DNA of 64,000 bases from assembly GCF_905115235.1 (NCBI RefSeq), contig NC_051854.1, positions 64,595,463 to 64,659,462 of the forward strand. The letters run 5' to 3'. The notes below the pieces were generated by a model that was not told the origin of the DNA, did no database searches, and worked only from the letters and a program-made list of their open reading frames with translations. Made by a program: the position numbers and the translations under genes. Of the stretch, positions 49,011-61,296 are shown one piece after another (within the stretch, counting starts at the first letter, position 1; each line of letters begins with the position of its first letter). The stretch is from Hermetia illucens. Taxonomy: Eukaryota; Arthropoda; Insecta; Diptera; Stratiomyidae.

Positions 49011-49605
49011 ACAACCTTGAGACCGTTGATCATTTGTCAATCTAGGTTGCGAAATCACAACTGATAACAGCTACGACGATGAAATCTGCGCATGGTTGTT
49101 GTCAGCCAACAGAGCCTATTTCAGCTCACGAAAACTATTTCGATCGAAATATCTCACGAAAGGATCAAAACTTTTACTGTACAAGACAATGATCTTGCCA
49201 GTATTCCTCGGAGGCTTAAGTTCGTAGCGAAAAAAATTGCGAACTCTTATCAGCGTTCGAGAGAAGAATCGTCCGAAGATTTTTGTGGCCACCTACATGA
49301 GGATGGACGATTCCGTAACCTACATAAGAACGAAATTTATGAGGGATATAATGATCGTCAGGTTGTCGATAAAATCAGGTTCAATAGGATGCGGTGAACG
49401 GGTCTTTCACTCGGTATGGAAGAGGATGATCCAGTCCAGATAGTCTATAAGGGCAATGTCTATGGTAGAAAAAGAAGACGAGGCAGATCCTGCTTTTGGA
49501 GATGTCGAATTGGTGAACTTGGGGGGAAAACCTGGATCTCTGAGATTCCATACTAAGGCAGGCCTAGACCGGATACCGATTGTTGCGCCGCTGATAATGA
49601 AAATT
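49011..49605 (+). mobile_element. RTE-clade LINE, older 5'-truncated copy
   Basis: C-terminal block only, more diverged (GHLHEDGRFRNLHKNEIYE near 49290), ending in the family 3' signature and a degraded tail at about 49560-49605. It is the third RTE end in a row in the same orientation. Confidence 0.75.
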
Positions 49606-50129
49606 GAAAAGCGCAAAATCAATTGGAGAAAACTGATAGAGACGATGGAAGATTAATGATTTGATTAAGGCAAATTATGGAAAAATCCTTTATAAACAAC
49701 ATTTCTAAAGTTTTACTAATTTTTCATTGAAATTCAAAACAATATAAATATCATCATCTTTGTATTAGTTTCTTCTCTCATTGCACTGAGCAGATCGCTC
49801 ACTAATTCTCTAAATTTGTACAAACAGATCGCTGACCGCTGCCATCTGGTTTGTGTGGTGAAGGCTACAGGTGGGGAAACACAATAAAAAACGTTTTTTC
49901 GCGTATGATTTTGGCATTTTTCAAGTGAGGCAAATTAGTGAAAATTCAATCAAACATAGACATTATATTAGTCATTTCTCGAATATCTTTTAAGAACCTT
50001 GTTGAAAAATTTAGGCCCAAAATAAAGAAAGGTACGCCACAGTTTTCCGCTGACGGTCGTAACTAAAGCTCTCTAACTACGGGATATCTAGCCTCTCCAT
50101 TTTGTATCTGAAGGCAAAAAGCTTTTAAC
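49606..50129. other. No feature recognised
   Basis: About 520 bp of AT-rich sequence between an RTE tail and Helentron fragments. No gene, repeat or motif was identified. Confidence 0.5.
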
Positions 50130-50974
50130 TTCCTCCACGTGGAGTTTAAGACGTAAAAGGGAGTGTAAAATGTTTTTTCACCTAATATAGCCATGGTGGG
50201 CATCAAATGAAAGGTCTCGATTAGTACTTTTCTTCTGACTGACCTTGTTCTGGCATTTAATACACAAGGAGGAGGACGGGGCTGAAAAGTAGGCATTTCT
50301 TTCACGAACGCATTCTTAGAAAAAAATCTGAAAGAACTCACGAAGCTGCCACTATATGGTGCCTATGCTCCGAAAGATTCTCCACACCATTATCCTTTCA
50401 AATAAAGTTGATAATAGTATACTACCATAATTTTTAGTAATTGACTGCAAAACCCAGCAAGTTTATCCTAGAATTATGAAATTTTGCAGGAATATAGACC
50501 ACTTATGGTTTGATGGAAATCGCACTATCACTAACAACATTATCATATTTCAAAAATGTCTCTTCAGTGGAAATTCTAAGATTTTTAATGTCAGTACCAC
50601 GCATATACACTACGCGGTGAGTGCTAATTAGGCAAGTGTCCACCCAAACGTTGTTATATAAACAATACACAAAACCTTTCATACCTGGAGCATGCAGCTT
50701 CTGATTTCCCGACTTGTCTCTATCTGCTTTAGATGAACTTCTTGACATTTGCTGCTAATACTGAATTACAGGCATGTTGCGCATGAAGTTGACTATTATC
50801 GATGAAACACCCTCCAGGTAAGATTATTTGCATAAATGCCTCTTTAAAAAATAGAGCACAATTGAATTTTTATTTTTATATGCAGATGCAACGCCATGCA
50901 CACAAAGTTCTTTACATAGGGAAACACAAAACTTTTTATACTTACAGCATCTACCTTCCGGTTTCCCGACTTGT
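50130..50974 (-). mobile_element. Helentron fragments, two units, downstream of OrD
   Basis: The first unit has body (GGTCTCGATTAGTACTTTTC near 50214) and a head complement ending at 50717. The second (about 50718-50974) ends in CTTCCGGTTTCCCGACTTGT. The same pair with the same spacing precedes unit E (63600-63926), so both belong to the D/E duplication. Confidence 0.65.
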
Positions 50975-51093
50975 TGTATTTTATTGACTGAAAACTATTA
51001 TACAAATGACATTACATTTTGTAAAATTACCGAGTGCCCGAAAGTAAAAGTAGACGCAAACTGCACTTCCATAAGAGGTGTGGTTACCGTTCC

Positions 51094-52801
51094 TCACTCT
51101 GATGGGTTCATGATCGTTAACACTGTGTACATGGCCTTCATTACCTGTACAATAGTTGAGAAAATCCATTAAAAACATATTTGGTTGACTCTCAAAATTT
51201 GAGGAAAATATATGTGATAATGATCGCTTTGCAAAGATTGAATCCTCAAACGATGACTTCAGAAAATTCCTGACACATCAGGGGATATATTTTAAGCTCA
51301 AATTCGATGTTAGCTTCGCTCGCAAAAACAGATCTCAAATTCCGGAAAAAGTATGATCTCTAGACCACACAAGCACTCGCCAAAAAATGAGATGAAGCTG
51401 TCGATGACGTTGTGTGGGGACCTTTTGGGCAAATTGAACTGATATTAAATGCTGAAAACGCGAAGTCGAACCCACTTCGGATGGGGTCTGCCTTGGGTAG
51501 CATTATAGTTTTTGAGTAAATTAACCAAACGACAAGGTATGAGATTTTGTAAAATTCTTTAAGAAATCTAGACCCAATTTCTTTACTTACCGACATGAAA
51601 GTTGTCAAAGTTATTGGTATTTGTTTTCCAGCCAATATAATTTTCTTTCCCTGCGTCATCTGCATGAATATAATAAAATATTTTCGGTATTTTGGTGATA
51701 AGTCCATCCAGTTTGACGAGTAGAGCATGAATACCATCTGGTCCGTTTTTTCCATAAACTTGTTTGAATAGTAACAGGATGGATAGATTTCCGAAATTTC
51801 CGCCACCATAAATATAAATACTGCAGCAGTTTCGGTTGATGATGGTGAGAATCTGAGATATATTACACCGGCAGTTGAAAATACGAGGATCGATGTGATG
51901 AATTGAATGAAAATTGTAAAGGAGAGAGTTTTCTGTGTTATTTCGAAGAGGCTACAAAGACGAATAAAGTGAAAATTGACAGAAATCACTCGACTGCAAC
52001 GGTAGACAAATTAAAAAAATATATCTGCTTTAAAACCTACATATGCTCTTACTCCATTATAACACGGTGATCCTCTAGGCACCGTATAAAGTCCTGCAAA
52101 CTTTCCTCCTCGGTTTTCTCAGGATCATGGTGAATATCTGCAAACCGTTCCATTATTATCTGCAGATGAGCACTCAATATACAAAGATACAAAACCCCAA
52201 TGGAATCATTTGCTACATCTTGCACGGCCAGTTGCTGCTGAAATATCACCTGTATAAAGAACGAAAGCCAATACCGAAAGGCATTCTCACGCCAATCATA
52301 AGGGAACCAAGTTTCAAAACCAAGTTTCGTGCCACGCGAAAGTCCCGCAACAAGGAAATAGGAAACATTCACCCCCATGTAAAGCACAAAAATCACCGAT
52401 GAAATTACCCTGCAAAATTTAATTTCCTTTCCCAATTTATCTTTTTGCTTGTCCGTCATTGGCCGACTGTCCAGACGCTTCAGCTGTTTATTCATTTCGA
52501 TGAGGCTGGGTCTTAGTCTCAGAATTACAAGGAATTTGATGGAACAGGCGGTCAGACACATGTTCATAGGGATATTTTCCAGTAATTGCCTTAAATTGTC
52601 AACGTAGAGCAATTGGATGATGAACGAGGAGTAGTAGAAAATATTGGTAAGGACATAATTGGTAACAACGTGTATTTTGTGTCGAAGGCGATAGTCTTCC
52701 ATTATAACCATTCCTTGCAATTTCAACGTAAAATAAACGATTCCGAAAGCTTGTATGCTTTCATTTTTGTTTTCCGGAGAATTTTTCGAACCGAATAACA
52801 T
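51094..52801 (-). CDS. Odorant receptor OrD (7tm_6), shifted start
   Basis: Exon 1 is 52801-52053 (249 codons plus 2 nt), intron 1 is 52052-51952 (GTAAGA...TTGTAG), exon 2 is 51951-51591, intron 2 is 51590-51145 (446 bp, GTAAGT...TTGTACAG) and exon 3 is 51144-51094 (VMKAMYTVLTIMNPSE, stop). Predicted 386 aa. Signatures are WFPYDWRENAFRYWLSFF, HLQIIMERFADIHHD, IYPSCYYSNKF and MLYSSNWMDLS. The codon matching the OrA/OrB ATG is ATT (52822-52820). The first in-frame ATG is seven codons later, so the protein should be shorter by seven N-terminal residues, which are intracellular in insect Ors. OrC has the same second ATG. Intron 2 lacks the Helentron seen in OrA, OrB and OrC. No stop or frameshift was seen, so it is probably functional. 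A transposon sits about 180 bp upstream. Confidence 0.9.
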
Positions 52802-52889
52802 CTTTCGACTTTCTGAAGAAATTGCAACTTTTTACTACGTCGTTTTAGACTTCCAACTTTTTATTAATAAGCGAATCTGCAATGAAACC

Positions 52890-52976
52890 AATTGACTGTT
52901 CGAAACACACTAACCATTTTCTATGCAGAGAGCTGTGGACTACCTTGGTGATTGGATAAGCTGACCACAAGGGAAA
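52890..52976 (-). promoter_or_regulatory. Upstream block of OrD, cut by a transposon
   Basis: Matches the proximal part of the conserved Or block (GTTCGAAACACACTAACCAT at about 52898). The part with the TATA-like sequence in OrA and OrB is poorly matched here, and the transposon begins at 52979. The more distal conserved stretch lies beyond it at about 54390-54450. Confidence 0.35.
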
Positions 52977-52978
52977 TA

Positions 52979-54301
52979 CAGGGTGCGGCAGCATAACTTC
53001 CGCTTTTAAAATGCGCACCACCCAGTTAGTTGATGTCATAGCGGAGCGCTAGTGGTCTCGTTCAAGAGGGGATACTGTAAAGTTTTGTCCCGACACGGTT
53101 CAGTCGCCATCATGCGTTGGAATAGTGGGGAGCGTGCCTTTGCCGTTGAGGTTTACTTTTCAAGCGGATGTTCGGTTATTGCAACACAGCGTGCATTTCG
53201 GAATCGCTTTAATTTAGCCCCGTTGGCTCCCGTCCCAGACCGCAAATCAATTGTTACATGGGTCACTACATTCAGACAAACTGCAAGTGCGACAAAAGGA
53301 AGAACTGGAGTCCCTCGGCCCGTTAGATCACCTGAGAACATTGAAGCAGTGAGAGCGTCAATGTTGCGATCGCCACGGCGTTCTGCGCGCAAACACGCAT
53401 CTGCCCTTGGACTATCCGATCGTTCTGTGAGAAGAATTCTTCGTGCTGATCTACATTTTCATTCCGATAAGATGGCGATAGTGCAGGAACTTTCAGAACG
53501 TGACTTCAATTCTCGGATGAACGCGTGTGAGCTTCTTCTTGATGTCGTTCAAGAGGGTGCGATTTTTTTTTTTAGCGATGAAGCCCATTTTCATTTGTGT
53601 GGGTCGGTTAACAAACAAAACATGCACTACTGGGCTGACACCAACCCTCGAGAATTGCATCACAAGCCTTTGCATTCACCCAAAGTCACAGTGTGGTGTG
53701 CAATTTCCTCAGCTGGAATTATTGGTCCCTGGTTTTTTGAGGAAAATGAGGTTACAGTGACAGTGAATTCGGACCGGTATGTAAACATGCTACAGAATTT
53801 TTTTTTGTTCCACGGCTAGAAAATTTGGATTTGGGGGACACTTGGTTCCAACAAGACGGTGCAACAGCACACACTTCAAGAGCATCGATGGCTGTTTTGA
53901 GGGAACACTTTCCAGAGCGCCTTATCTCAATTAGAGGCGATTTGGAATGGCCGGCACGCTCTCCCGATTTGTCACCTTGTGATTTTTTTCTATGGGGTTT
54001 TTTGAAATCCCATGTTTATGTGAACCGTCCAAGAACCCTACAAGATTTGAAGACCAACATCCAAGAAGAAATTGCCAACATAACACCTGCTATGCTAACA
54101 AGAGTCATGACAAACGCCAGAAATCGGTTTACGCAATGTATGGAGAATGGGGGACGTCACTTAACAGATTTGATCTTCGAAACAATGTAAATAAAAACTT
54201 TAGACATTTACCTACATTATAAAGAATAAATAAATATTTTCCGATGCATACAATAGTTTTTATTGAGTTTTGAAAAAAGGAAGTTATGCTGCCGCACCCT
54301 G
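52979..54301 (+). mobile_element. Nearly intact mariner/Tc1-type transposon (DD41D)
   Basis: A 1323-bp element with perfect 23-bp terminal inverted repeats (52979-53001 and 54279-54301, beginning CAGGGTGCGGCAG) and a TA target duplication (52977-52978 and 54302-54303). It holds a single transposase gene. Identical ends and an almost clean ORF indicate a recent insertion. It lies in the upstream region of OrD, transcribed away from it. Confidence 0.95.
53112..54190 (+). CDS. Mariner-like transposase, one frameshift
   Basis: Catalyses cut-and-paste transposition in the nucleus. The chosen start ATG at 53112 gives MRWNSGERAFAVEVYFSSG; an upstream in-frame ATG at 53052 is less like the family. 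The N-terminal HTH (about residues 5-60, TQRAFRNRF) resembles the DUF4817 type. A second HTH lies around LSDRSVRRILR. Catalytic residues are D in FSDEAHFHL, D in FQQDGATAH and D in LSPCDFFLWG. The last two are 41 residues apart, hence DD41D, the spacing of the rosa-type lineage. The reading frame shifts at the T run near 53798-53806, and the second half (53825-54190) is in another frame. Whether that is a true mutation or a homopolymer sequencing error cannot be told. Confidence 0.9.
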
Positions 54302-55229
54302 TATATATTTATATCACACACCCATACAATAAGGAGTAACACTCCGATACATCATTGAATGTTATAACTAACAGTGGAAGGTAGGACCCCTGGATATTTA
54401 ATGTGACATGTTTGACGCGACCTGTTTTATTCTCAAGGATAACCTCTCTGATCCTTCAATTTATTGATTGATTTAAATTTCTTCCCATGCTTTATTCATT
54501 GAATTTACCTGCAAGAAGTAGACTACATTGAGTAGAGGCAATGAGGAAAAACCGTAATTCTACCCATAAGCCTTACTATACTACCCTCTAATATATCAAG
54601 GGGCATCCAGATTTCTCTTTGAAGATGAACTCTCCGAGATATATCGATCTCACTGAACCGAAGGTGGACAGCTGCGTATGAAATGTTCACCCATCACCTC
54701 CTCTGCTTCATGTTGACTGATGGCGTAATGTCATATCACTATGGAAGTTAATTTCTTGCTCTATGACAGACAATCGCAATTTCCGTCCAGGATTGGATTG
54801 CCGAGAGAAGCGATTCGTTTCTGGTTGGTAATCTCGTTCGGATCTTCATGGGTTCGTCCTTCATAGCATACTTAACAAAGTGTGGAAGAGTAACGTCCAG
54901 GCGGCCAAATGTAAGGAACATTTCTTTTCTATTCTCATATAAACTATCTTTCGTTAAGTTCTGATAACGTTGACTCTTAGAATAGATTTATATAGTGCAA
55001 TACCGCCAATTTTGCCGACCAATAGAATGGTACACAACTCGTCCTTCAACTAAACTGTATTTTGTTTTTTAATTCACTGCTATCGTGCATTCTAACAAAA
55101 CTCTCAAACATCGTTTTTGAACAAAAAACTGCTTGCGAAATCAACAAAATTTAAACTGACTGAAAAGACCGTGCAATGCTCGATGACGTCACAAGTCAAA
55201 GTCAGGAAGTTTCAGTTGATCGGCGGCTG

Positions 55230-55740
55230 ACAGCTACTTATGAAAATATTAAGTTAGTTAGTTTGGTTTAGTGGGGGAGCCACCGCTCCAAGCACTCAGA
55301 CCTTTGCTATTCCCATTGTACTATCCTCGGAGGTCGCCTATTCATCGGCCTTTCGCCGACGGCGCTCGCGGGTTTTCGCGAATCTGAGAACATTTTTCAG
55401 AGGCAGAGAATGTGCAGACTCTTCGCTGAATCCAATCTTACCAAGGTATCTTCGTCTTAGTTCTGAAGACGCCGGGCACCTGCTTACCAAAATGTACGGC
55501 CTTCTCTTCTTCTTCCTCGCATTAGCTGGATATGGCCGAGACCTACTTAGGTTTTCATTTCCCAATTCAACAGAAAATGCCGCCCTAGCGACATCGGGAT
55601 CCTTTATAAAGATTTTGTGCTGCCGACCTCCTGTCCAAATTCTTTCAAAGTAGACTAGATGGCCGGATGCCAAAAACTGTTTCTGGCCCCACCATTGTGG
55701 ATTTTCTCATTCCCAGCGATGTTTGAGTGCTCTGGCTCCC
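55230..55740 (-). mobile_element. LINE C-terminal fragment with RNase H motif
   Basis: The minus strand near 55740-55700 reads WEPEHSNIAGNEKIH, the conserved HS.I.GNE block at the end of LINE-type RNase H. Further on, LHILC and ERWLPH read near the end of the fragment. It has stops and frame changes. The overlapping 111-codon minus ORF at 55673-55338 is in a different frame and is probably chance. The clade (I-like or another RNase H-bearing LINE) is open. Confidence 0.5.
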
Positions 55741-55922
55741 ACATAATCTTATTTGAATGGCTCAGGATGTAGTTAATTCACATAAAATTGATAAGTTTGA
55801 ACTGCTATAACTTTGACACTAATAGTTGGATTTTCATGAAACTTAGCATGCGTATGCCGATACTGTCCTCTACTCCGGCGCAATTTAGTACTCGTAGGAT
55901 GAACTTAAGGGGGTTCCTCATT
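55738..55922 (+). mobile_element. Helentron body fragment
   Basis: Matches 4500-4690 and 31370-31540 (GTTTGAACTGCTATAACTTT near 55794; ATGAACTTAAGGGGG near 55898). Both ends are missing. Confidence 0.65.
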
Positions 55923-55924
55923 TC

Positions 55925-58728
55925 TTCTGTTTTTCGCAATTTATCTTGGATTACTGCGACCTGTAAGTCCAACGACCCTCTTCTGGCTGGTCCCATCGCT
56001 GTTGCCATCTGATTATGGATCCCTTCGTTTCAGTTTTTCTCACCTGCGATAAGGGAGAGATGGACCTGGTGTTATAAACGTTCATCACTTCGGTTGCCAG
56101 GATGTCAATCGGCATCATTCCCATTCATGAAGGTAGAACACACTCGTAAGGCTGTTCTTTTGTAGACCGTACTCAGTTTATGTGCGGAGACAATGTACTC
56201 CCTGGGTCCATCATCGGTATTATACCAGAGCATCCGCTCATGCAAGTAGCTATCGATCATAACGGCGAGGTAGGTGGGAACACCAATCGTCACCAGAGAC
56301 TTTCGCATAAAGTTCCAACTGACCGAGTTGAATGCATTCCTGACATCCAGCATCTCCACCACTCAATATTTGCTAGTACAATCCCTTCCGGGAATTGCAT
56401 TTTCGGTCAAGTCAGTAACTATTTTGATAGCATCAATGGTTGATCCTGCTTTACGGAATCCATACTGCCTAGGGCTCTTGGCTCTGGGAGTAAATAGAAA
56501 TAATAGAAAACATATGGACTTATAGGAGGACGGTTCCCCTGGAGGTTTGCCAGCCTTGGGCAGCGACACCAGCTTCTGCCGCTTCCATGGTGCAGGAAAG
56601 ATACCCTCGGGCATGCACGTTTCGGACCGCTGCGCGAATATATCCGATCTACATCTGACGGGAAGTTTGAGGACTTTATTTGGTATGCCGTACAGACTCG
56701 GGTTTCGTTGTTTCCCATTCGACTGCAGATCTCCAATAGCTCGTCCCCGCTGCCTGGTGGAATTGGCATGACATTCAAGGGGCGGTGAAAGGTATCAGTA
56801 CTCCCCTCTTCTTGGGAAAATAACCCTTGGATTATTTTCAACAGAATCATAGGACACGTGATCTGTGGAGCCTCTGAATCGTTCTGTCACGATTTTATAG
56901 GCGCTACCCGGTAGGTTGTGTCCGCTTTCGGATAGAGCTCTTTAAATCATTCCCCCTTACTTCACGCTTGAGATTCTTGTGGGCTTCTTTATAGGCGTGT
57001 TTCTTTTGCCCTTCATTAATCCTACCCATTTCTTCTCTGAACCGTTCGTCAAGCTCTGTGCAAATCGATCGAAGGCGGACAAGTTGACTATTCCACTAAT
57101 AATTGGGTCTTCTAGTGGGAAATGAGCATTTCCTAGGCATCGCCGTGAAACATGCTTTAGAGATGCTTTGTGTGACACGGAGAGCTTTATCCGTGGAGGC
57201 GGTTGCTTTGTTAACAGGTCTGACCACACCTCTATGAAAGTTGGCTCATCCATCGCTTTTGCAGACCATCCTGGTATTTTTTTGGATTTCAGTTTCCGAG
57301 GTGCAAGTTTCCTGCCTTGTGGCTTAGTTCAAAGGTGATTGCCTGGTGCAGGGCTGACAAAAGTATTATCTACAATTGAACCAGATCGCCTTTCCGATAA
57401 GTGTTTACATAACCTTGGTTGGACAGAAATACATCCAACTGGGCAAATGCTTCTAATAAGCACTGCCCCCTGCCGTTAGTTTCTTTGCTGCCCCACTCGA
57501 TGGTCCACGCATTAAAGTCACCGGCTATCACCTTTGAACTTCGTCCCCTTGCGTCCTGAACAATATCGTCTAACAGGTCTTCAAACGCAGGCAGTGTGAG
57601 GTTCGGTGGGTCGTAGTAGCTGTATACGAATATACCGCTTATTTTTGCCCACACAAAGCCACTAGCCGCCTGACCCTTGGTATATTGAGTGGCTTGACGA
57701 CTACACGCTGATATCGCCGCTCCACTAGTTAAATCTGTGACGCATACACTACCATCAAGATTTCTGTACGGTTCACTAATGATAGCAATCTCCATCGCGG
57801 ATTCGTAAGTGGTCTGCGCAAGCATATCTTGTGCGATCCTGCAATGATTGAGGTTTATTTCTATTAACCTTATTTCTTCACTGCAGTTAACGCCTTCCTA
57901 AATTCCGGGCATTTACCACTTCCGACAATGTGCAGGTTATCCCGTCCCTCCTTTCTTTCTCACAAAATGCAATTGGAGTCTCTATTGTACTCCTTGGCAA
58001 TACGTCCTTTCACCCCATACCTTCGACATCGATCGAATCGATCGATGCCGCTACATACATGCCTTCGCGAGTGTCCAAACATTAGGCATTTGAAGCATCT
58101 CTTTAAAGAGATCTGTTCCCTTAGTCGGCAAACAACTCATCCAATCTGAACCTTCCCCACGGCCAACAAATTCTGCGCTGACTCCACTGGCAGTCGCATT
58201 GTGGCCGTTTGAGTACATCCATAAGTTTTTCTTAGGCGCACGATAGATTCTTTGCTGAATTTCTCCAACTTACATTGTTGCTTCAAGGCAGTGCAAATCT
58301 CTTCTCTGGATATTACCTCATCGAGATCCTTACGCTGCATATAGATCTCATGTTTTTGGGAACGAACTGAGATATTCTGCCCAAGTGAATTTATAACTTG
58401 GTTACTAAAGCCGTCAGTTTTCCCCACGCTGGATTTTTTCAACTCAAGCATGAGATCCCCTTTCTGGGTCCTCCGGATTTTGCTGACATTTCCACCTAGG
58501 TTTCTTAGGTCGGGGTCAGATTTCACTTTTTTCAGTATCTCCGCATACGTTAAATGTTTTTTATTTTCCTTCAGTTTCGTTCCGCTAGCCGGCATTCCTA
58601 CTTTGGCCACTTTGGATCCTTCTGAACTTTCATTTCCGTTCTTTGGACTGATCCAGACCTCTTTTTAAGGTTTTGTGTGAAACAAAACCTTATTAGAATG
58701 GTGACGGTGTCTGTCTGTCCGTCTGTCC

Positions 58729-58783
<55 letters not shown>

Positions 58784-60345
58784 ACACCCGATTTATTCGG
58801 AAACGGCTAGACCGATTGTCACGAAAATTGGTGAGAGTATGTAATCTGGTGATCCCTTTACATGCAGTAAGTGGCGCCATCTTGTGTTAAGCTTAAGAGG
58901 GGGCTCCCCATACATGTGAATGGGGGGTGCAAATTTTTTTTTCACAGAATGTAGCCATGTGGGGTATCAAATGAAAGGTCTCAATTAGTACTTTTTGAAA
59001 CTGGTGCAATATTTGATATTGGGTGAAACATGGAGGAGTGAGCGCTCAAAATATGACCCCCAAAAAGTGTAACAGGTCTCGTTCTCAGAACCTCTCCAAC
59101 CGAAAAATCTGGAAAAAATCACAGTGATGCATCTCTACGAAATCTAGGCCTCAAAATATATCCGGTTCCGATATCTGCACAAATAAAGTTAATAATAGTA
59201 TATTTCCACATTTTAGAAATCTACCCGGCACCCCCCCTTATGTTCATCCCAGAAATACAAAATTTGGCATGAGTGTAATGAAGAATATAGTGCACAGTTT
59301 GGTCAAGTTTGAAGAAAATCCAACTATTATTAACAAAGTTATTGGGGGTGAAACTTTACAATTTTTTGTGAATTTCGTGCACTCTACAACCCGCATGACG
59401 TCATCATCACATATCAATTCGTCAATACCACAACGAAATGAATTCTTATGAATTGGGTCGCAGACAATTATTTTGTTTTAGTTTTTTAGTTATTTGTCAA
59501 CCAGACATGTGTGTATGTAGGTATATAATATATGCGTGCTAATGAACTTTGCGGGTAGTGCCTAATTCAGATAGATATAAGACGTAAATCGGAATTATGG
59601 GTACGATAAATTTAGATACGTGCATATATGTGTACAGCAGGTAATAGGCAGTTTGTTTGTTTAGGGTGAGCGTGATATCTATGGCTCTAATATGTACGTA
59701 TGTCTCGTAGTTTGGAAAAATATGAAGGATTATGTTGGATTTGTAGTTATATACGGACAGAAAAATGTGCGTCTCTTACATAAGATGAACACAAAACCTT
59801 TATACCCGAAGCGCGAGCTTCCGGTATTCCGACTTGTTTCTTTTTTGGTGCCTGTTGATTCCCTCAAGCTTCCTTCTCTTTGTCTCGCATTCTCTTACTC
59901 GGTCAAAAGTCAATGACATTGTGCTTTGGTGTCATTTGGGTTGCCTGTCACACTGTTGAAGCTATAATGTCCGGCTTTCCTTATGCTTTCTTTCTTCTTC
60001 CTGTGACCTATTGTCAAGCACCCTGATGGTTCTCACCATGTTCTTAATGGCTTGGTACACGTTGTGCTTGTCCTTGATGAATTCGGATAGCTCAACTATT
60101 TTAGTCCCAAGCTGCATAAAAGGTAGTCCTTCTGGATCAGGGGTCTGTTCACGGTGAGTCTTGGCCAGATTAATCCTTTTACTGACTCCTTCACCTTTCT
60201 CATTTTCTGAGATCCCATGAGCTTTCTCTTTTTCCGGCTTTGGTATTGGAGGAAATCGTAAAATTGATAAACTTTCCCGGAATGGATCTATTTGCTGCTG
60301 CTGGAGTACCTCATAATTAGATCCGATGGGTGTCGAAATCGCCTT
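55925..60345 (-). mobile_element. R1-clade LINE with internal deletions and a nested Helentron
   Basis: Minus-strand copy. C-terminal piece (56010-55930), a short RT fragment (56362-56105, AFNSVSWNFMRKSL; the catalytic box is deleted), more RT and linker (56850-56363), endonuclease (57825-57370: VIAGDFNAWTIEWGSKETNG) and ORF1 (58610-57890, with knuckle-like Cys/His). More ORF1 lies at 60340-59840 beyond the Helentron at 58672-59837. Same family as 17413-21659 and 40006-45591. Many breaks. Confidence 0.8.
58672..59837 (-). mobile_element. Helentron, long subtype, in R1 ORF1
   Basis: Minus orientation, 1166 bp. Hairpin at about 58677-58701 (10-bp arms), GTCT tract 58709-58783, body, then an extra segment (about 59500-59800) rich in TATA/GTAT that is shared with 63185-63465, and a head complement ending at 59837. 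A second internal TA-rich tract is typical of mini-me elements. Confidence 0.8.
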
Positions 60346-60352
60346 TTTTAAC

Positions 60353-60838
60353 CAGCGGACCCATTCTCAGAAACTACCCAACCAAAAAATCTGAAAAAAA
60401 TCAGAAGGCTGCCACTATATGGCCCCTGGGCTCCGAAATACCTTCCATACCGATATCTTTTCAAAGAAAGTTAAGAATAGCATATTACTATATTTTTTAG
60501 TAATTGGCTGCAAAACCCCCCTTAAGTTCATCTTATCAGCACGAAATTTTACAGTGATGAGCTGAGCAGAGATGGCTATAACATAGAGTATGATCTTACC
60601 AAGTTTGATGGAAATCGCACTATTACTAACAAAGTTATAATAGGTCAAAATTGTCACTTCTTTGCAAATTCAAGACTATACATGTCAATATCACCCGAAA
60701 GAGGATACTCTCACATAATATATGCAAATATTAAGTGGTATGTACTAATGGGGCAAATGCACACTCAAATATCTTTATATAAGAAATGCACAAAACCTTT
60801 CGTGCCTGAAGTGTCCAACTCCCGGTTTCCCGAGTTGT
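60353..60838 (-). mobile_element. Helentron fragment, head half
   Basis: Body from CCCATTCTCAGAAACTACCC (60360) to the head complement (CGGTTTCCCGAGTTGT, ending 60838). The hairpin and microsatellite side is missing. Confidence 0.7.
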
Positions 60839-61296
60839 TACCGTTCTTCCTGATAATAAAGAGGAAGAAAGGAAGAAGGGGAACTTTAAATCCAAAGCTT
60901 CCATATTTGTCTTGAAGTGTTCCATTTGCTTTTGCAAAAGAAAATGTGGAAAGGCTTGCGGAAACCGCTAATTTCCGCCCTCCCACTTCTGATACCTTTT
61001 CTTCCAAACTTTACACTTACATGAGAGTCTATTCTGGCCCAATTCTAGGTTTTCAAAGTGTGTCCAACTTATCCACCTTATCCCTTTTGAGGACTCGTTA
61101 CAGCTTTGAAATCTATCGCCTTCCAGTCCTTCAGTTCTTCTGAAGAACACTCGCATCGGATTATTTCGAACCTCTTGCTGAGAGTTTAACCAGTCTTCAT
61201 CTTTATTCTTTTTACAAGCCGTTTTACTGTTCACAAGTGGTCTGTTTAATTTCCTGAGAGTTTCCAGTTCTTAGTTCCACGGTTGCACCACATTTA
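60839..61296. other. Unassigned sequence before mariner
   Basis: About 460 bp. Minus ORFs of 80 and 88 codons overlap here in different frames. Neither has a motif I recognise. Confidence 0.4.

Larger units (their letters stand above)
50975..55165 (-). repeat. Or tandem duplication unit D
   Basis: Host segment with OrD. The downstream flank 50975-51093 matches 63927-64000. The upstream flank is 52802-52976 and 54304-about 55000, split by the DNA transposon at 52979-54301. The distal upstream part (about 54840-55000) matches 13859-14000 and 25035-25220. Confidence 0.7.

Noticed and set aside
53052-53111. Start of the transposase at the upstream ATG (53052)
   Set aside because: The next in-frame ATG at 53112 begins the family-like N-terminus; the upstream 20 residues look like leader sequence.
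55338-55673. A 111-codon basic ORF on the minus strand as a host gene
   Set aside because: Another frame of the same strand reads a LINE RNase H motif across the region; no domain or splice context supports the ORF.
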